Source: Bin87 sp965220055 (lineage in GTDB: Bacteria; Chloroflexota; Dehalococcoidia; Lucifugimonadales; UBA3495). Taken from it: a DNA stretch of 64,000 nt. This document shows, piece after piece, positions 33,851 to 42,301 of the stretch (position 1 is the stretch's first letter; each line of letters opens with the position of its first letter). The notes under the pieces were generated by a model. That model searched no databases and was not told the DNA's origin. It was given only the letters and a program-made list of their open reading frames with translations. Location: positions 2,418,001-2,482,000 of the forward strand of contig CBDCPE010000004.1 of NCBI GenBank assembly GCA_965220055.1, read 5' to 3'. Position numbers and translations under genes: made by a program.

Positions 33851-35164
33851 TCAGATGATCCCGCCCTCTGCTAGCAGCAGCATCTGGCCGTTGGTGAGAC
33901 CCAGTTCGCCCTGGAGGATTTCGGCGTTGTGCTCGCCGATCAGGGGGGCGCGTCGGCTGATGCGCCACGGGGAGCCGTTGAGTATGGCAGCCGGGCCCGG
34001 GTAGGTGAAAGTGCGGCCCAACTCGGGGTGCTCCACCTCTTTGAAGAACTCGCGGTCGATGAGGTGGTCGTCGCCGACGAGTTCATCCATGCTGCGGATG
34101 GCTCCCCAGGGGAAGTCCCGTTGCTGACCGCCGTGGAACGCATCGCTGAGCGTCGAGTTCATGAAGAAGTTCTTCATCACGTCGACGATGTGGTCATTCT
34201 CAGCGGCGATTACCTCTGGGTTCTGGTACCGCTCGTCGGCCAGGTCCTCGGCCATGCCCGACTGCTCGAACCAATCAGCCAGCAGCTTCAGCCGTTGCGG
34301 GGTCAGATTGGTGCCGGAACGAGTGGTGTTGAGCCATCCGCCGTCTCCGGTCGGGAACTGGATTGCCGGCGACATATCGGGAGCGGCGTGGCGTCCGGTG
34401 TGACGCTGCACCACGTCGCCCGTGGACAGGTAGATGGCGATGGCTCCCTCGGTGGTCAAGGCGCAGGCCTCGTGGATGGACGCGTCGATGTACTGGCCCT
34501 CCCCGGAGACGAAGCGGTAATACAGGGCGGCCATGATGCCGATATACGCATAGTGCGCGCCAATGTGCCAGGAGTTGCCGCCGCCGGGCGCGACGGGCGG
34601 AGGGTCGGGCACGTCGACATCGTCGTAGCCGGATGACGCCATCTGGCCGCCGCCGGCCATCTGGGTGATGTCGCTGCTGACGTAATCCCGCCACGGACCG
34701 GTCTGACCGTAGGGAGTCAGCGAGCACATGATCAGCCCGGGATTGTCGGCGGACAGGCTTGCATAGCCCAACCCCAGGGATTCGAGGTAGCCGGGTTTAC
34801 GGCTTTCCAGCACGATATCCGCGGTGGCCGCGAGCTGTTTCAGGATGTCCTGGCCCTGCCTGGTCTCCAGGTTCAGGGTGATGCCCCGCTTGGACGTGTT
34901 GTAGTGCCAAAAGGACAGGCTACGCTCTCGGTGAGGTTTGTCGTCCATGAACGGTCCGAAGCTACGACAGGCCTCTCCCCCGGGCGGCTCGATCTTGATG
35001 AGATCGGCCCCGTTGTCGGCCATCAATTTGCCGCAGAACTGGCCCTTTTCGTCGCAGATTTCCAGTACCCGCAGGCCCTCAAGGGCTCCGGGCAGGTTCA
35101 AGTCGGCGGGACGAGCGTCACCGATGTCCACCGCTTCCGGTTCGTTGCCGTTGGAAGAAGTCAT
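33851..35164 (-). CDS. Family III (CaiB/BaiF) CoA transferase, subunit lacking the catalytic Asp
   Basis: A 437-residue CoA-transferase-fold protein: LEGLRVLEICDEKGQFCGKLMADNGADLIKIEPPGG, DIVLESRKPGYLESLGLGY and YRFVSGEGQYIDASIHEA are family landmarks. Aligned back from ALYYRFVSGEGQ, the position of the catalytic Asp is W199, so this subunit should not form the aspartyl-CoA intermediate. Its start overlaps the stop of the partner gene by 4 bases. Heterodimers with one inactive subunit are known for benzylsuccinate CoA transferase (BbsE/BbsF). Substrate unknown. Confidence 0.82.
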   Translation of the reverse strand: MTSSNGNEPEAVDIGDARPADLNLPGALEGLRVLEICDEKGQFCGKLMADNGADLIKIEPPGGEACRSFGPFMDDKPHRERSLSFWHYNTSKRGITLNLETRQGQDILKQLAATADIVLESRKPGYLESLGLGYASLSADNPGLIMCSLTPYGQTGPWRDYVSSDITQMAGGGQMASSGYDDVDVPDPPPVAPGGGNSWHIGAHYAYIGIMAALYYRFVSGEGQYIDASIHEACALTTEGAIAIYLSTGDVVQRHTGRHAAPDMSPAIQFPTGDGGWLNTTRSGTNLTPQRLKLLADWFEQSGMAEDLADERYQNPEVIAAENDHIVDVMKNFFMNSTLSDAFHGGQQRDFPWGAIRSMDELVGDDHLIDREFFKEVEHPELGRTFTYPGPAAILNGSPWRISRRAPLIGEHNAEILQGELGLTNGQMLLLAEGGII

Positions 35165-36486
35165 CGCAGGGCCTCCTGGATGTAAGGGTAGCGATCCATG
35201 GTGGTGGGCCAGAATATTCCGTTCTCGTAGCCGTCCAACAGGTCGTCATGTTTCATGCCGAGCAGGTCTTCGAGCACATCGCGGTTATGCTGCCCAATCA
35301 TCGGCGGTGGGCTGGACATGCGTGCTGGGGACTTGGACATCTTGAAGGGGGCGTTCTGAAACTTCCACGGGCCGAGCATCGGGTGGTCCATGGGCACGTA
35401 CATGTCCCGTGCCCGCAGTTGCGGGTCGTTGTCGACCCGGTCCTGACTGCTCTGCACCGCCATGGCGCGTACCCCGGCAGCCTGGCACTTTTCGGTGAGC
35501 TCGTACTTGCCCATCGTTTTGGTCCACGCCTCGATGTGCTCGTCTATCTCCTCCTGGTGTTCCAGGCGGCCATCTATGGTGTCGAATCGGCTGTCGGCCC
35601 AGTCCGGGCCTCCCATCAACTTCACCAGGTTCTGCCATTCCGCGTCGGAGAGGCAGGCGATGGTTGCCCAGTCGTTGTAGCCGCCGGGCGCGGTGCGGTA
35701 GGCGTTGTGAGGAGCGGCGATCGGGCCTCGGTAGTTATTGACCACCTCGGCGCCGGGCCAGACCGTGCGGTTGCCCGGCGGGAAGCCCTCGCGCCTGGCC
35801 TTCCGGCCGTTGACGGTCTTGTCCAGCATTGCCGGTCCGGTCAGCGTGATGCCGGTAATCATCTGGGAGAGGTCGACGTGCTGGCCCTTGCCGGTGGCGG
35901 TACGGTGGCGCAGGGCGGTCAGGGCGCTGATGGCGCCATACATTCCGCCGGTGTCATCGAGGTAGGACCAACCCCAGCCGGCAGGGGGCTTGCCCGGCAG
36001 GCCTGACAGGTGCGTGAGCCCGCTCAACGCCTGGGCAGCCGGCCCCATGGTGCCGTACCAGTGGTAGCGTCCGGTATGGCCGAAGCCCGCCATGGAAACG
36101 TAGATGATGTCGGGCCGGATCTGCTTGAGTTGATCGTAGCCCAGCCCCCACCGCTGCATGATCCGGCTGCTGAAATTCTCGATTACGATGTCCGAAACCG
36201 AGATGAGACGCTTGACCAGCTCCAACCCTTCCTCGGTCCGGGTGTTCACGCTGATCCCGCGCTTGTTAGCGTTGGTGTCGGCGAACTGGCCAGTGGAGTT
36301 GGGGCCAGGCTCGACACCGGGCGGCACGGTGAAGCGGTTCTGGCGCAGGGTGTCCAGGTTCAGGGGCCATTCGACCTTAATGACTTCGGCACCCAGGGTG
36401 CCCAGCCATCGAGCGGCCCACGGGCCGGCGCGTACCCAAGTGAAGTCGACCACGCGGATTCCTTGCAAAGGAGTCGGCAGGGGCAT
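35161..36486 (-). CDS. Family III (CaiB/BaiF) CoA transferase, catalytic subunit
   Basis: A 441-residue CoA transferase. LQGIRVVDFTWVRAGPWAARWLGTLGAEVIKVE, NANKRGISVN, DIVIENFSSRIMQRWGLGY and ALRHRTATGKGQHVDLS are conserved. The catalytic Asp is D177 in SYLDDTGGMYG. It is first in a two-gene transcript and is coupled by a 4-base overlap to the Asp-less paralogue, so a heterodimer is likely. Such enzymes move CoA between carboxylic acids in anaerobic or aromatic and terpenoid degradation. Confidence 0.87.
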   Translation of the reverse strand: MPLPTPLQGIRVVDFTWVRAGPWAARWLGTLGAEVIKVEWPLNLDTLRQNRFTVPPGVEPGPNSTGQFADTNANKRGISVNTRTEEGLELVKRLISVSDIVIENFSSRIMQRWGLGYDQLKQIRPDIIYVSMAGFGHTGRYHWYGTMGPAAQALSGLTHLSGLPGKPPAGWGWSYLDDTGGMYGAISALTALRHRTATGKGQHVDLSQMITGITLTGPAMLDKTVNGRKARREGFPPGNRTVWPGAEVVNNYRGPIAAPHNAYRTAPGGYNDWATIACLSDAEWQNLVKLMGGPDWADSRFDTIDGRLEHQEEIDEHIEAWTKTMGKYELTEKCQAAGVRAMAVQSSQDRVDNDPQLRARDMYVPMDHPMLGPWKFQNAPFKMSKSPARMSSPPPMIGQHNRDVLEDLLGMKHDDLLDGYENGIFWPTTMDRYPYIQEALR

Positions 36487-36555
36487 AGTTGAGCCTCCCG
36501 TGTCGGCGGTAGATATAACTAACCGTAGGTTGGGCGCAAGTTTAGGCCAATCCGG

Positions 36556-36591
36556 GGTAGAGGGGCAACCTTCGGTAGAGGGGCAACCTTC
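36556..36591. repeat. Tandem direct repeat, 2 x 18 bp
   Basis: GGTAGAGGGGCAACCTTC occurs twice head to tail (36556-36573, 36574-36591) without mismatch, in the spacer upstream of the MFS promoter. It contains the AGGGGC core seen in the dispersed hairpins but cannot form the same stem here. Confidence 0.8.
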
Positions 36592-36631
36592 GCGCCCGTG
36601 CGTTGTGGGGGTTCGGCCCCACGCTTACGCG

Positions 36632-36660
36632 TTGACGCTCGGAAACCGCGCGCCTATGAT
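36632..36660 (+). promoter_or_regulatory. Promoter for the MFS transporter
   Basis: TTGACG (36632-36637) and TATGAT (36655-36660) are separated by exactly 17 bases. Transcription would begin near 36667, leaving a leader of about 145 bases before the GTG at 36812. Confidence 0.6.
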
Positions 36661-36811
36661 GCTGGCAACCGCATCGCGGTTGCTGCCGGGCAACCAGCGC
36701 AGGAAACAGGAACCGTGGTCAGCGCCGACCTCCCGTCACCGCACGGGTGTGTGCCATCATCGTACGCGTGACGTTTAACGGCAAGTTCGACGTCACCGGC
36801 GTTCGGCGCGC

Positions 36812-38122
36812 GTGGTGATGCGCGGTGCCATCTCGGCGCTCCGCGGTCAGTACCGGAGCATCTTCATCCTGAGCGTCTGTGGGGCCCTGAACAGCTTTGG
36901 CATGGGCACAATAGGCCCGGTATTGCCGCTGTTCACACAGCAGGAATTTCACGCCAACGCGACCCAGGTCGGCATCGCGATCGGCCTGTTCGGTGCGGGG
37001 CGGCTGTTCACGGGGGTTCCGGCAGGATATTTGGCGCAGAGATATGGGCGCAAGCCGGTCCTCGCTCTGGGAGCGGGAGTGAACCTGTTCGGGGCGACCA
37101 TGGTGTCCATGTCGTTTCATTTTTGGTGGCTCACGGGGTGGAGGTTCGTTTCAGGGTTGGGATCGAACGCATTCTCCACCGTCATTACCGTGTACCTGCG
37201 GGACGAATCGTCCCCTGAAACCAGGGGCCGTATTCTCAGCACGCAGGAATTGAGCATACTGTCCGGCCAGATCCTGGGGCCACTGCTGGGAGGCTATCTG
37301 GCCTCGGGTTTCGGTCTGCGCATACCGCTGTTCGCCCAAGTGATACTGATGGCGCTGTCGTTCGCCCTGATACTGTTCGCGCTTCCCGAGTCGCGGTGGC
37401 GCGACGTTCAGGCAGACCAGCGCGCCCCACGGCGTTCTGAAACACCACGCGCACAACCTACGGTGGGTCGGCCTACGGTGGGTCGGCCTACGGTGGGTCG
37501 GTCTACGGTGGGTCGGCCTACGGTGGGTCGGCGCGGAATCTTTTGGAGCCTGGTGCTTAGTCCGGCATTCATCTTCGTCGGCTTGTTCGCCATCATGATC
37601 GTCGCAAACCGGCAGGGAGCCCGGTTCAGCGTGATGCCACTTTTCGGCAAAGCGAAAGGATTTGGCCCGGTCCAATTGGGGTGGTGGCTCAGCGTCACCC
37701 ATCTGCCTCAGTTTTTCTCCACCCTGACATCAGGATACCTTTCTGATCGCTTCGGGAGAAAGACGCCATTCATCCCTTCGGTGATAATGATGTGTGCCGG
37801 AATTGCCGTTTTCGTATGGGCCGGTCAGCTGTGGCAGCTTCTGCTGTCGGGCGTTCTGATGGGCATCGGGGAGGGACTGGGCAGCCCGGCGGGAACGGTG
37901 TTTTACGCCGACATCGCGCCGCCTGGGATGGAAGGGATAACGCTGGGCATATTCCGGAGTTTCGCGGGTTTGGGAACCGTATCGGGAGCCTTGGTGTTCG
38001 GCGCGATCGCGGACCTGGCGGGGTTCTCCTGGGCGATGTGGGTCGATGCGATTCTTTTCGCCGCCGCCGGGATAGGAGTGGTGCTGTTCGTACGCGAGAC
38101 ACACCGACGACGGGGATCGTGA
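36812..38122 (+). CDS. Major facilitator superfamily transporter
   Basis: A 436-residue, 12-helix carrier. The loop 2-3 motif appears as GYLAQRYGRKPVL and its second-half echo as GYLSDRFGRKTPF; the first helix holds SFGMGTIGPVLPLF. The gene resembles drug or small-solute exporters, substrate unknown. The central cytoplasmic loop (about residues 200-245) is expanded by five tandem PTVGR units encoded by a 15-bp repeat. GTG 36812, GTG 36815 or ATG 36818 are all possible starts. Confidence 0.88.
   Translation: MVMRGAISALRGQYRSIFILSVCGALNSFGMGTIGPVLPLFTQQEFHANATQVGIAIGLFGAGRLFTGVPAGYLAQRYGRKPVLALGAGVNLFGATMVSMSFHFWWLTGWRFVSGLGSNAFSTVITVYLRDESSPETRGRILSTQELSILSGQILGPLLGGYLASGFGLRIPLFAQVILMALSFALILFALPESRWRDVQADQRAPRRSETPRAQPTVGRPTVGRPTVGRSTVGRPTVGRRGIFWSLVLSPAFIFVGLFAIMIVANRQGARFSVMPLFGKAKGFGPVQLGWWLSVTHLPQFFSTLTSGYLSDRFGRKTPFIPSVIMMCAGIAVFVWAGQLWQLLLSGVLMGIGEGLGSPAGTVFYADIAPPGMEGITLGIFRSFAGLGTVSGALVFGAIADLAGFSWAMWVDAILFAAAGIGVVLFVRETHRRRGS
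37457..37531 (+). repeat. In-frame minisatellite, 5 x 15 bp
   Basis: CCTACGGTGGGTCGG is repeated five times with one base change (unit four begins TCTACGG). It encodes PTVGR-PTVGR-PTVGR-STVGR-PTVGR between helices 6 and 7 of the MFS protein. The period is a multiple of three, so copy-number change would alter loop length without a frameshift. Confidence 0.92.
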
Positions 38123-38140
38123 CAGGGACTTAGCGGGGAA

Positions 38141-38515
38141 TCAGTCTCCCACGAATCGGGCCAGTGCTCCGCCGTCTGCCAATGGTTCGTACCAGACGGT
38201 CACCGTGTGCCCTTGGATCTGGTGGTCCTTCAGGTGCCCAACCGAGACACCGACCCAACCTTCCGACACGAACACCCACCGGCGGCCGTCGGAGTCGGTG
38301 ACCCGCAGGGCCCGGAAGTGGCGGGGGTTTCGCAGGTCGGGCTCCACCAGATCGATGTGGCCAGTGACCTTCGGCAACCTGGGGAACAGGGAATCACCGT
38401 CACCGTGGCCTCCGGCGGTTGGCGCAGCGCCTCCGCACGCAAGGATTCCGGCCAGCAGGGCAGCGAGCGCGGTGGCTACGACGAGTGGCGCTACGGCGTT
38501 TTTCGAGGTGCCCAA
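38141..38515 (-). CDS. Small putative lipoprotein
   Basis: About 124 residues from a TTG at 38515 that has GAGG 7 bases upstream; the frame is open to 38602 but the longer start adds a charged tail before the signal peptide. The N-terminus has a hydrophobic segment (LVVATALAALLAGILAC) ending in a lipobox-like ILAC, so the mature protein should be lipid-anchored. The rest (GHIDLVEPDLRNP, TDSDGRRWVFVSEGW, HTVTVWYEPL) looks like a small beta-rich domain of no known family. It is convergent with the MFS gene and divergent from ctaA. Confidence 0.6.
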   Translation of the reverse strand: MGTSKNAVAPLVVATALAALLAGILACGGAAPTAGGHGDGDSLFPRLPKVTGHIDLVEPDLRNPRHFRALRVTDSDGRRWVFVSEGWVGVSVGHLKDHQIQGHTVTVWYEPLADGGALARFVGD

Positions 38516-38680
38516 GAGTTTGCCTCGCGATTGGTCCCCGATGCGGCTGATCCGGCCGACGGGCGCGCAAGCAACGGGCGACGGCGATTGTAGCAAATCC
38601 AATTGTCGTGCTTTATCATTGAAGCTGTGATTGAACGCTGGACGGGTATCTCCGTCCCCCGGTGTTCGCCACGCGTTTCA

Positions 38681-39658
38681 ATGGCTTCCATAAGCATCAG
38701 CACTCCATCAGACCCCGGACGCCGGCGTTCCCTTACATGGTTTCGGGGATTGGCCACGGCTACCGTAATCTCAGTGTTCGTGCTTGTGATTATCGGAGGC
38801 GTGGTTCGGGTCACCGGCTCAGGCCTGGGGTGCCCCGACTGGCCACTGTGCTATGGCAAGTTGCTGCCTCCTCTTGAGTACACGGCAATCATTGAGTACA
38901 CGCACCGCTTCGTGGCGTCGGTCATCGTCGGGCCTTTGGTGCTGGTGACTGCCGTCGTTGGGATCGCCCGCTTCAGAAAAGACCGGTGGGTATGGGTCCC
39001 AGCGGTTGTTTCGGTACCGCTGCTGATCGTTCAGGCCCTGCTGGGCGGCATTACGGTGCTGACCCATCTGCCCGGAGGAGTAGTCGCGTTGCACCTTGCC
39101 ACGGCGGAAGCGCTGCTGGCAACTTGCGTGTTCATAATGGTGGCGTCGTATCGGACGCCGGTCTTTCTGACCGCGACACCACCTTCCAACGATGGCTACT
39201 ACCGTTGGGCGATCGCGGGGGCGTTCAGCGTTTACGCGGTGATCGTGAGCGGCTCGTTGGTAACTGCCATGGGAGCGACTGGCGCGTGTGTTACCTGGCC
39301 TCTCTGCCAGGGGCAGGCTTTCCCAATGAACCATCTAACGGCGATTCATATGTTCCACCGCTACGTGGTCCTGGTGTTGGGCGCCCTGCTACTTTACGCG
39401 ATATGGCGTTGCTGGAGCGGACCGAGAGAGCAAGGCGCCACCCTGAAATGGCTGGCAGGCCTGACCGTGGCAACGTTCATCGTGCAAGTGATAGTTGGGG
39501 CAGCGACCATCTGGTTGGACTTCCAAGCGCATTGGCGCGCCCTGCATCTGACGGCCGCAACGGCGGTGTGGACAGCGGCGGCGGGCATGGCGATCGTGGC
39601 TTACATGGACGCTCGTACCGCCGGTAGCGGCGCCGAGCCGCCCGTCTTGGCGGAGTAA
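38681..39658 (+). CDS. ctaA: Heme A synthase
   Basis: A membrane enzyme of about 325 residues with eight helices that oxidises the heme O methyl group to the formyl of heme A. Conserved features are GGVVRVTGSGLGCPDWPLCYG, the His of EYTHRFVAS, ALHLATAEA, the second-half MFHRYVVL and the last ALHLTAAT, i.e. the paired heme-ligand histidines of both halves. ATG 38681 is preferred over the open frame to 38603, but without a clear ribosome site. It ends one base before ctaB, so heme A is made by a two-gene unit just ahead of the oxidase. Confidence 0.92.
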   Translation: MASISISTPSDPGRRRSLTWFRGLATATVISVFVLVIIGGVVRVTGSGLGCPDWPLCYGKLLPPLEYTAIIEYTHRFVASVIVGPLVLVTAVVGIARFRKDRWVWVPAVVSVPLLIVQALLGGITVLTHLPGGVVALHLATAEALLATCVFIMVASYRTPVFLTATPPSNDGYYRWAIAGAFSVYAVIVSGSLVTAMGATGACVTWPLCQGQAFPMNHLTAIHMFHRYVVLVLGALLLYAIWRCWSGPREQGATLKWLAGLTVATFIVQVIVGAATIWLDFQAHWRALHLTAATAVWTAAAGMAIVAYMDARTAGSGAEPPVLAE

Positions 39659-39659
39659 A

Positions 39660-40637
39660 ATGGCCAGTAGTACCCCCCGGCTGCTACCTGAAGGAGATGC
39701 GGCGGAAGGAGATGCGCCCGAGCAAGTCTCGCCCGAATTGACCACGGGAGCATCGCCCGGACCGTCGGTGATCGCGGTGGCGCGAGACTTTCTCGCGCTG
39801 ACCAAGCCGAAGATCATCTCCTTGTTGTTGGTCACTGCGGCTGGCGGAATGTTCCTGGCGGAGCAAGGGATACCGTCCCTGGCGTTGCTAGCGTGGGTCT
39901 GGGGCGGCGGCGCGTTAGCCTCAGGCGGAGCCAACGCAGTCAACCATTTTCTGGACCGGGACATCGACCGGGATATGCGACGGACACAGGGGCGGCCGGT
40001 GGCGAACCTGCGGATTGCCCCCCGTTACGCCCTGGCGTTTGGCATCGCGCTTAACGTAGCGGCATTTGCGCTCCTGGCCACCCAGGTCAACCTGCTGGCG
40101 GCCGGCCTGACCCTTTGCGCCACCCTGTTCTACGTGTTCATCTACACGATGTGGCTGAAACGCACCACGCCCAACAACATTGTCATTGGCGGAGCCGCCG
40201 GAGCGATACCGCCAATGGTGGGCTGGGCGGCGGTTACCGGGGGGCTGGATCTCCCGGCGGTTTTCCTGTTTGCCATCGTCTTTTTCTGGACGCCGCCCCA
40301 CTTCTGGGCACTGTCCCTGTTGATACAAACCGACTACGAGAGGGCAGGCGTACCCATGTTGCCGGTGGTGTCCTCCCGTCGGCAGACGACTTTGCACATC
40401 TTCCTCTACTCCATTGCCCTGACGAGCCTGACCCTGATGTTTGGTTTGTTGCCGCAGGTGGGCGTGATTTACCTGGCTTCCGCGGTTGCCCTGGGCGCGC
40501 CATTTGTCTGGTTGGCTTGGAGGCTGTGGCGCCGGGACGACCGGGGCCGCGCGAAAGTGGCCTACCTATATTCTCTGGCGTACCTGGCCCTGCTGTTCGT
40601 CGCCGTTATGGTGGATAGCACGGTCCGGATTGCGTAA
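39660..40637 (+). CDS. ctaB: Protoheme IX farnesyltransferase (heme O synthase)
   Basis: A 325-residue UbiA-family prenyltransferase that adds farnesyl to heme B to give heme O. The first Asp-rich loop is NHFLDRDIDRDMRRTQGRP and the second region FWTPPHFWALSL with the DYERAGVPMLP loop is typical of CtaB rather than other UbiA enzymes. About nine membrane helices. It starts one base after ctaA. An N-terminal extension rich in Glu, Ala and Gly (about 25 residues) precedes the first helix. Confidence 0.95.
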   Translation: MASSTPRLLPEGDAAEGDAPEQVSPELTTGASPGPSVIAVARDFLALTKPKIISLLLVTAAGGMFLAEQGIPSLALLAWVWGGGALASGGANAVNHFLDRDIDRDMRRTQGRPVANLRIAPRYALAFGIALNVAAFALLATQVNLLAAGLTLCATLFYVFIYTMWLKRTTPNNIVIGGAAGAIPPMVGWAAVTGGLDLPAVFLFAIVFFWTPPHFWALSLLIQTDYERAGVPMLPVVSSRRQTTLHIFLYSIALTSLTLMFGLLPQVGVIYLASAVALGAPFVWLAWRLWRRDDRGRAKVAYLYSLAYLALLFVAVMVDSTVRIA

Positions 40638-40649
40638 CCGCTCCTGATT

Positions 40650-40714
40650 GGCAACGGGTCTGCGACGCCGAGGCGACGGGTCTGGGAAGCGGCGAGGCAA
40701 CGGGTCTGCGAAGG
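40650..40714. repeat. Three imperfect direct repeats upstream of the cox promoter
   Basis: Units begin at 40650, 40672 and 40696, sharing GGCRACGGGTCTGSGAMG with 22-24 base spacing. They end about 10 bases before the -35 box of coxB. The spacing near two helical turns would suit a regulator binding site, though none is known. Confidence 0.7.
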
Positions 40715-40724
40715 GCCGATCAAA

Positions 40725-40753
40725 TTGACAGCCCGAAACGCGTATGCTATGGT
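40725..40753 (+). promoter_or_regulatory. Strong promoter for the cytochrome oxidase operon
   Basis: A perfect TTGACA (40725-40730) is followed after 17 bases by TATGGT (40748-40753), itself preceded by TGC, making an extended -10. Transcription should begin near 40760, about 60 bases before ATG 40820. Confidence 0.75.
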
Positions 40754-40819
40754 AGCCGCCGCTAGTGAAATTTTGCACATACTGTGGCTGGCCGCTGCTG
40801 CAGTATCCGGGGGTTCACG

Positions 40820-42193
40820 ATGGGGCAGCTGCCCTTTGCAGAGGAAGACTCACCGAATAAGCACCGAGCCGAACCCAGGCCCAGAGCAATAAGTGATATT
40901 CCAGTGAGCCCCGTCTCCCATTCTTCACTGCGGCGGACCGGCCGGCGTTCCCTGGTGACCCTGGTCATTCTCGGGGGCCTCCTCATGCTGGCTGCCCTGG
41001 GTTGTGACGCCGACGCGCACCAGTCCATCCTCAGTTCCACTCCGTGGACCCTGGACGGCCCCGCCGGCCCCGTTGCGCGCGAACAGTTGCTGCTGTTCAA
41101 CGTTCTGCTGTGGACCATGGTGGTCGTGTTCGTGCTGGTGGAGGGCGCGCTGCTGTACGCGGCGATTCGCTTCCGCCGCAAGCCCGGCGATCCGCTGCCT
41201 CCGCAGACTCACGGCCACACCCCATTGGAGATCGCCTGGACCATCGTCCCAACCATCCTCATCCTGGGATTGGGCGTCTGGTCGGTGATCGTGCTGTTCA
41301 AGCTCGAGCCCGGCGAGGCCATCGCGCTGGCCCGAGCCGAGGGCAAGGAACCCCTGCGGGTCGAGGCTGTTGGCCATCAGTGGTGGTGGGAGTTCCGCTA
41401 TGAGGACCCTCTCCCCGGTGACGAGGCTACCAAACTGGTAACGACTGCGAACGAGATGCGTGTACCGGTAAACACGCCGGTCATCATGGAACTCCAGAGC
41501 GACGACGTTATCCATAGTTTCTGGATCCCGAAACTCGCCGGTAAGCAGGACGTCGTGCCCACGAGGACCAACTCGATGTGGTTCCTGGCCGAAGAAACCG
41601 GGATGTACTATGGTCAGTGCGCTGAATTCTGCGGCACCGCCCACGCCCAGATGAGATTCCGCGTGCATGTGATGGAAGAACTGGAGTACAAGGCGTGGGT
41701 AGCCGGCTATGGTACGCCCGTTGTGCTGGCCCCCGAGGCTTCAAGGGGACAGTTGGTGTTCCTGGGTGACGGCCAGTGCGTGACCTGCCATACCGTCGGT
41801 GCCGCGGATACGGTCAATCCGGAGACCGGCGAGGGCGTCCAACACGGACGAATGCAGACGTTTATCGCCTACACTCAGTGGTTGAATCAACCCGCCGAGG
41901 AACGCCTGGCGGACGTACGCACCGGGAATGAACCTCCGACCGCTTTCGCCGCGCCCAACCTGACGGACTTGGGTTGCCGCGTGACGTTAGGCGCCGGCCT
42001 GGTTGACCGCAACCGCGAGACCCTGAGACAGTGGGTGCGCGACCCCAACAGCATCAAGCCCGGCAACCGGATGTCGCAGCTGGCCGCCGTTTACCAGACC
42101 CGATTGGACCATCGGGCCGACCTTACGGAGGCGCAGTTGGGAGACCTTGTCGAATACCTTTCGGCGCAAGGAGCCGATGTCTGCCCTGGGTAG
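40820..42193 (+). CDS. coxB: Cytochrome c oxidase subunit II with C-terminal cytochrome c domain
   Basis: A 457-residue caa3-type subunit II. A lipobox-like AALGC ends at C62, then two membrane helices (about 90-118 and 136-162). The CuA centre is complete: H232, C267, E269, C271, H275, M278. A fused class I cytochrome c follows with CVTCH (320-324) and a later GNRMSQL for the Met ligand. It takes electrons from a soluble or membrane cytochrome c, or directly from the bc complex. ATG 40820 is preferred; GTG 40784 would add a 12-residue tail. First gene of the cox operon. Confidence 0.94.
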   Translation: MGQLPFAEEDSPNKHRAEPRPRAISDIPVSPVSHSSLRRTGRRSLVTLVILGGLLMLAALGCDADAHQSILSSTPWTLDGPAGPVAREQLLLFNVLLWTMVVVFVLVEGALLYAAIRFRRKPGDPLPPQTHGHTPLEIAWTIVPTILILGLGVWSVIVLFKLEPGEAIALARAEGKEPLRVEAVGHQWWWEFRYEDPLPGDEATKLVTTANEMRVPVNTPVIMELQSDDVIHSFWIPKLAGKQDVVPTRTNSMWFLAEETGMYYGQCAEFCGTAHAQMRFRVHVMEELEYKAWVAGYGTPVVLAPEASRGQLVFLGDGQCVTCHTVGAADTVNPETGEGVQHGRMQTFIAYTQWLNQPAEERLADVRTGNEPPTAFAAPNLTDLGCRVTLGAGLVDRNRETLRQWVRDPNSIKPGNRMSQLAAVYQTRLDHRADLTEAQLGDLVEYLSAQGADVCPG

Positions 42194-42301
42194 GCGTCGG
42201 AATCTGCGCTATCATATATCCGTATCCGCAGATCCCAAATCATCGCCGCTGGCGCATCGACGAAACAGTTGTTGGCCGAGCCGCAGGGGAGGACCTGAGC
42301 C

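Noticed and set aside
37457..37531. CRISPR array
   Set aside because: The repeats are contiguous 15-mers without spacers and lie in frame inside a transporter gene.
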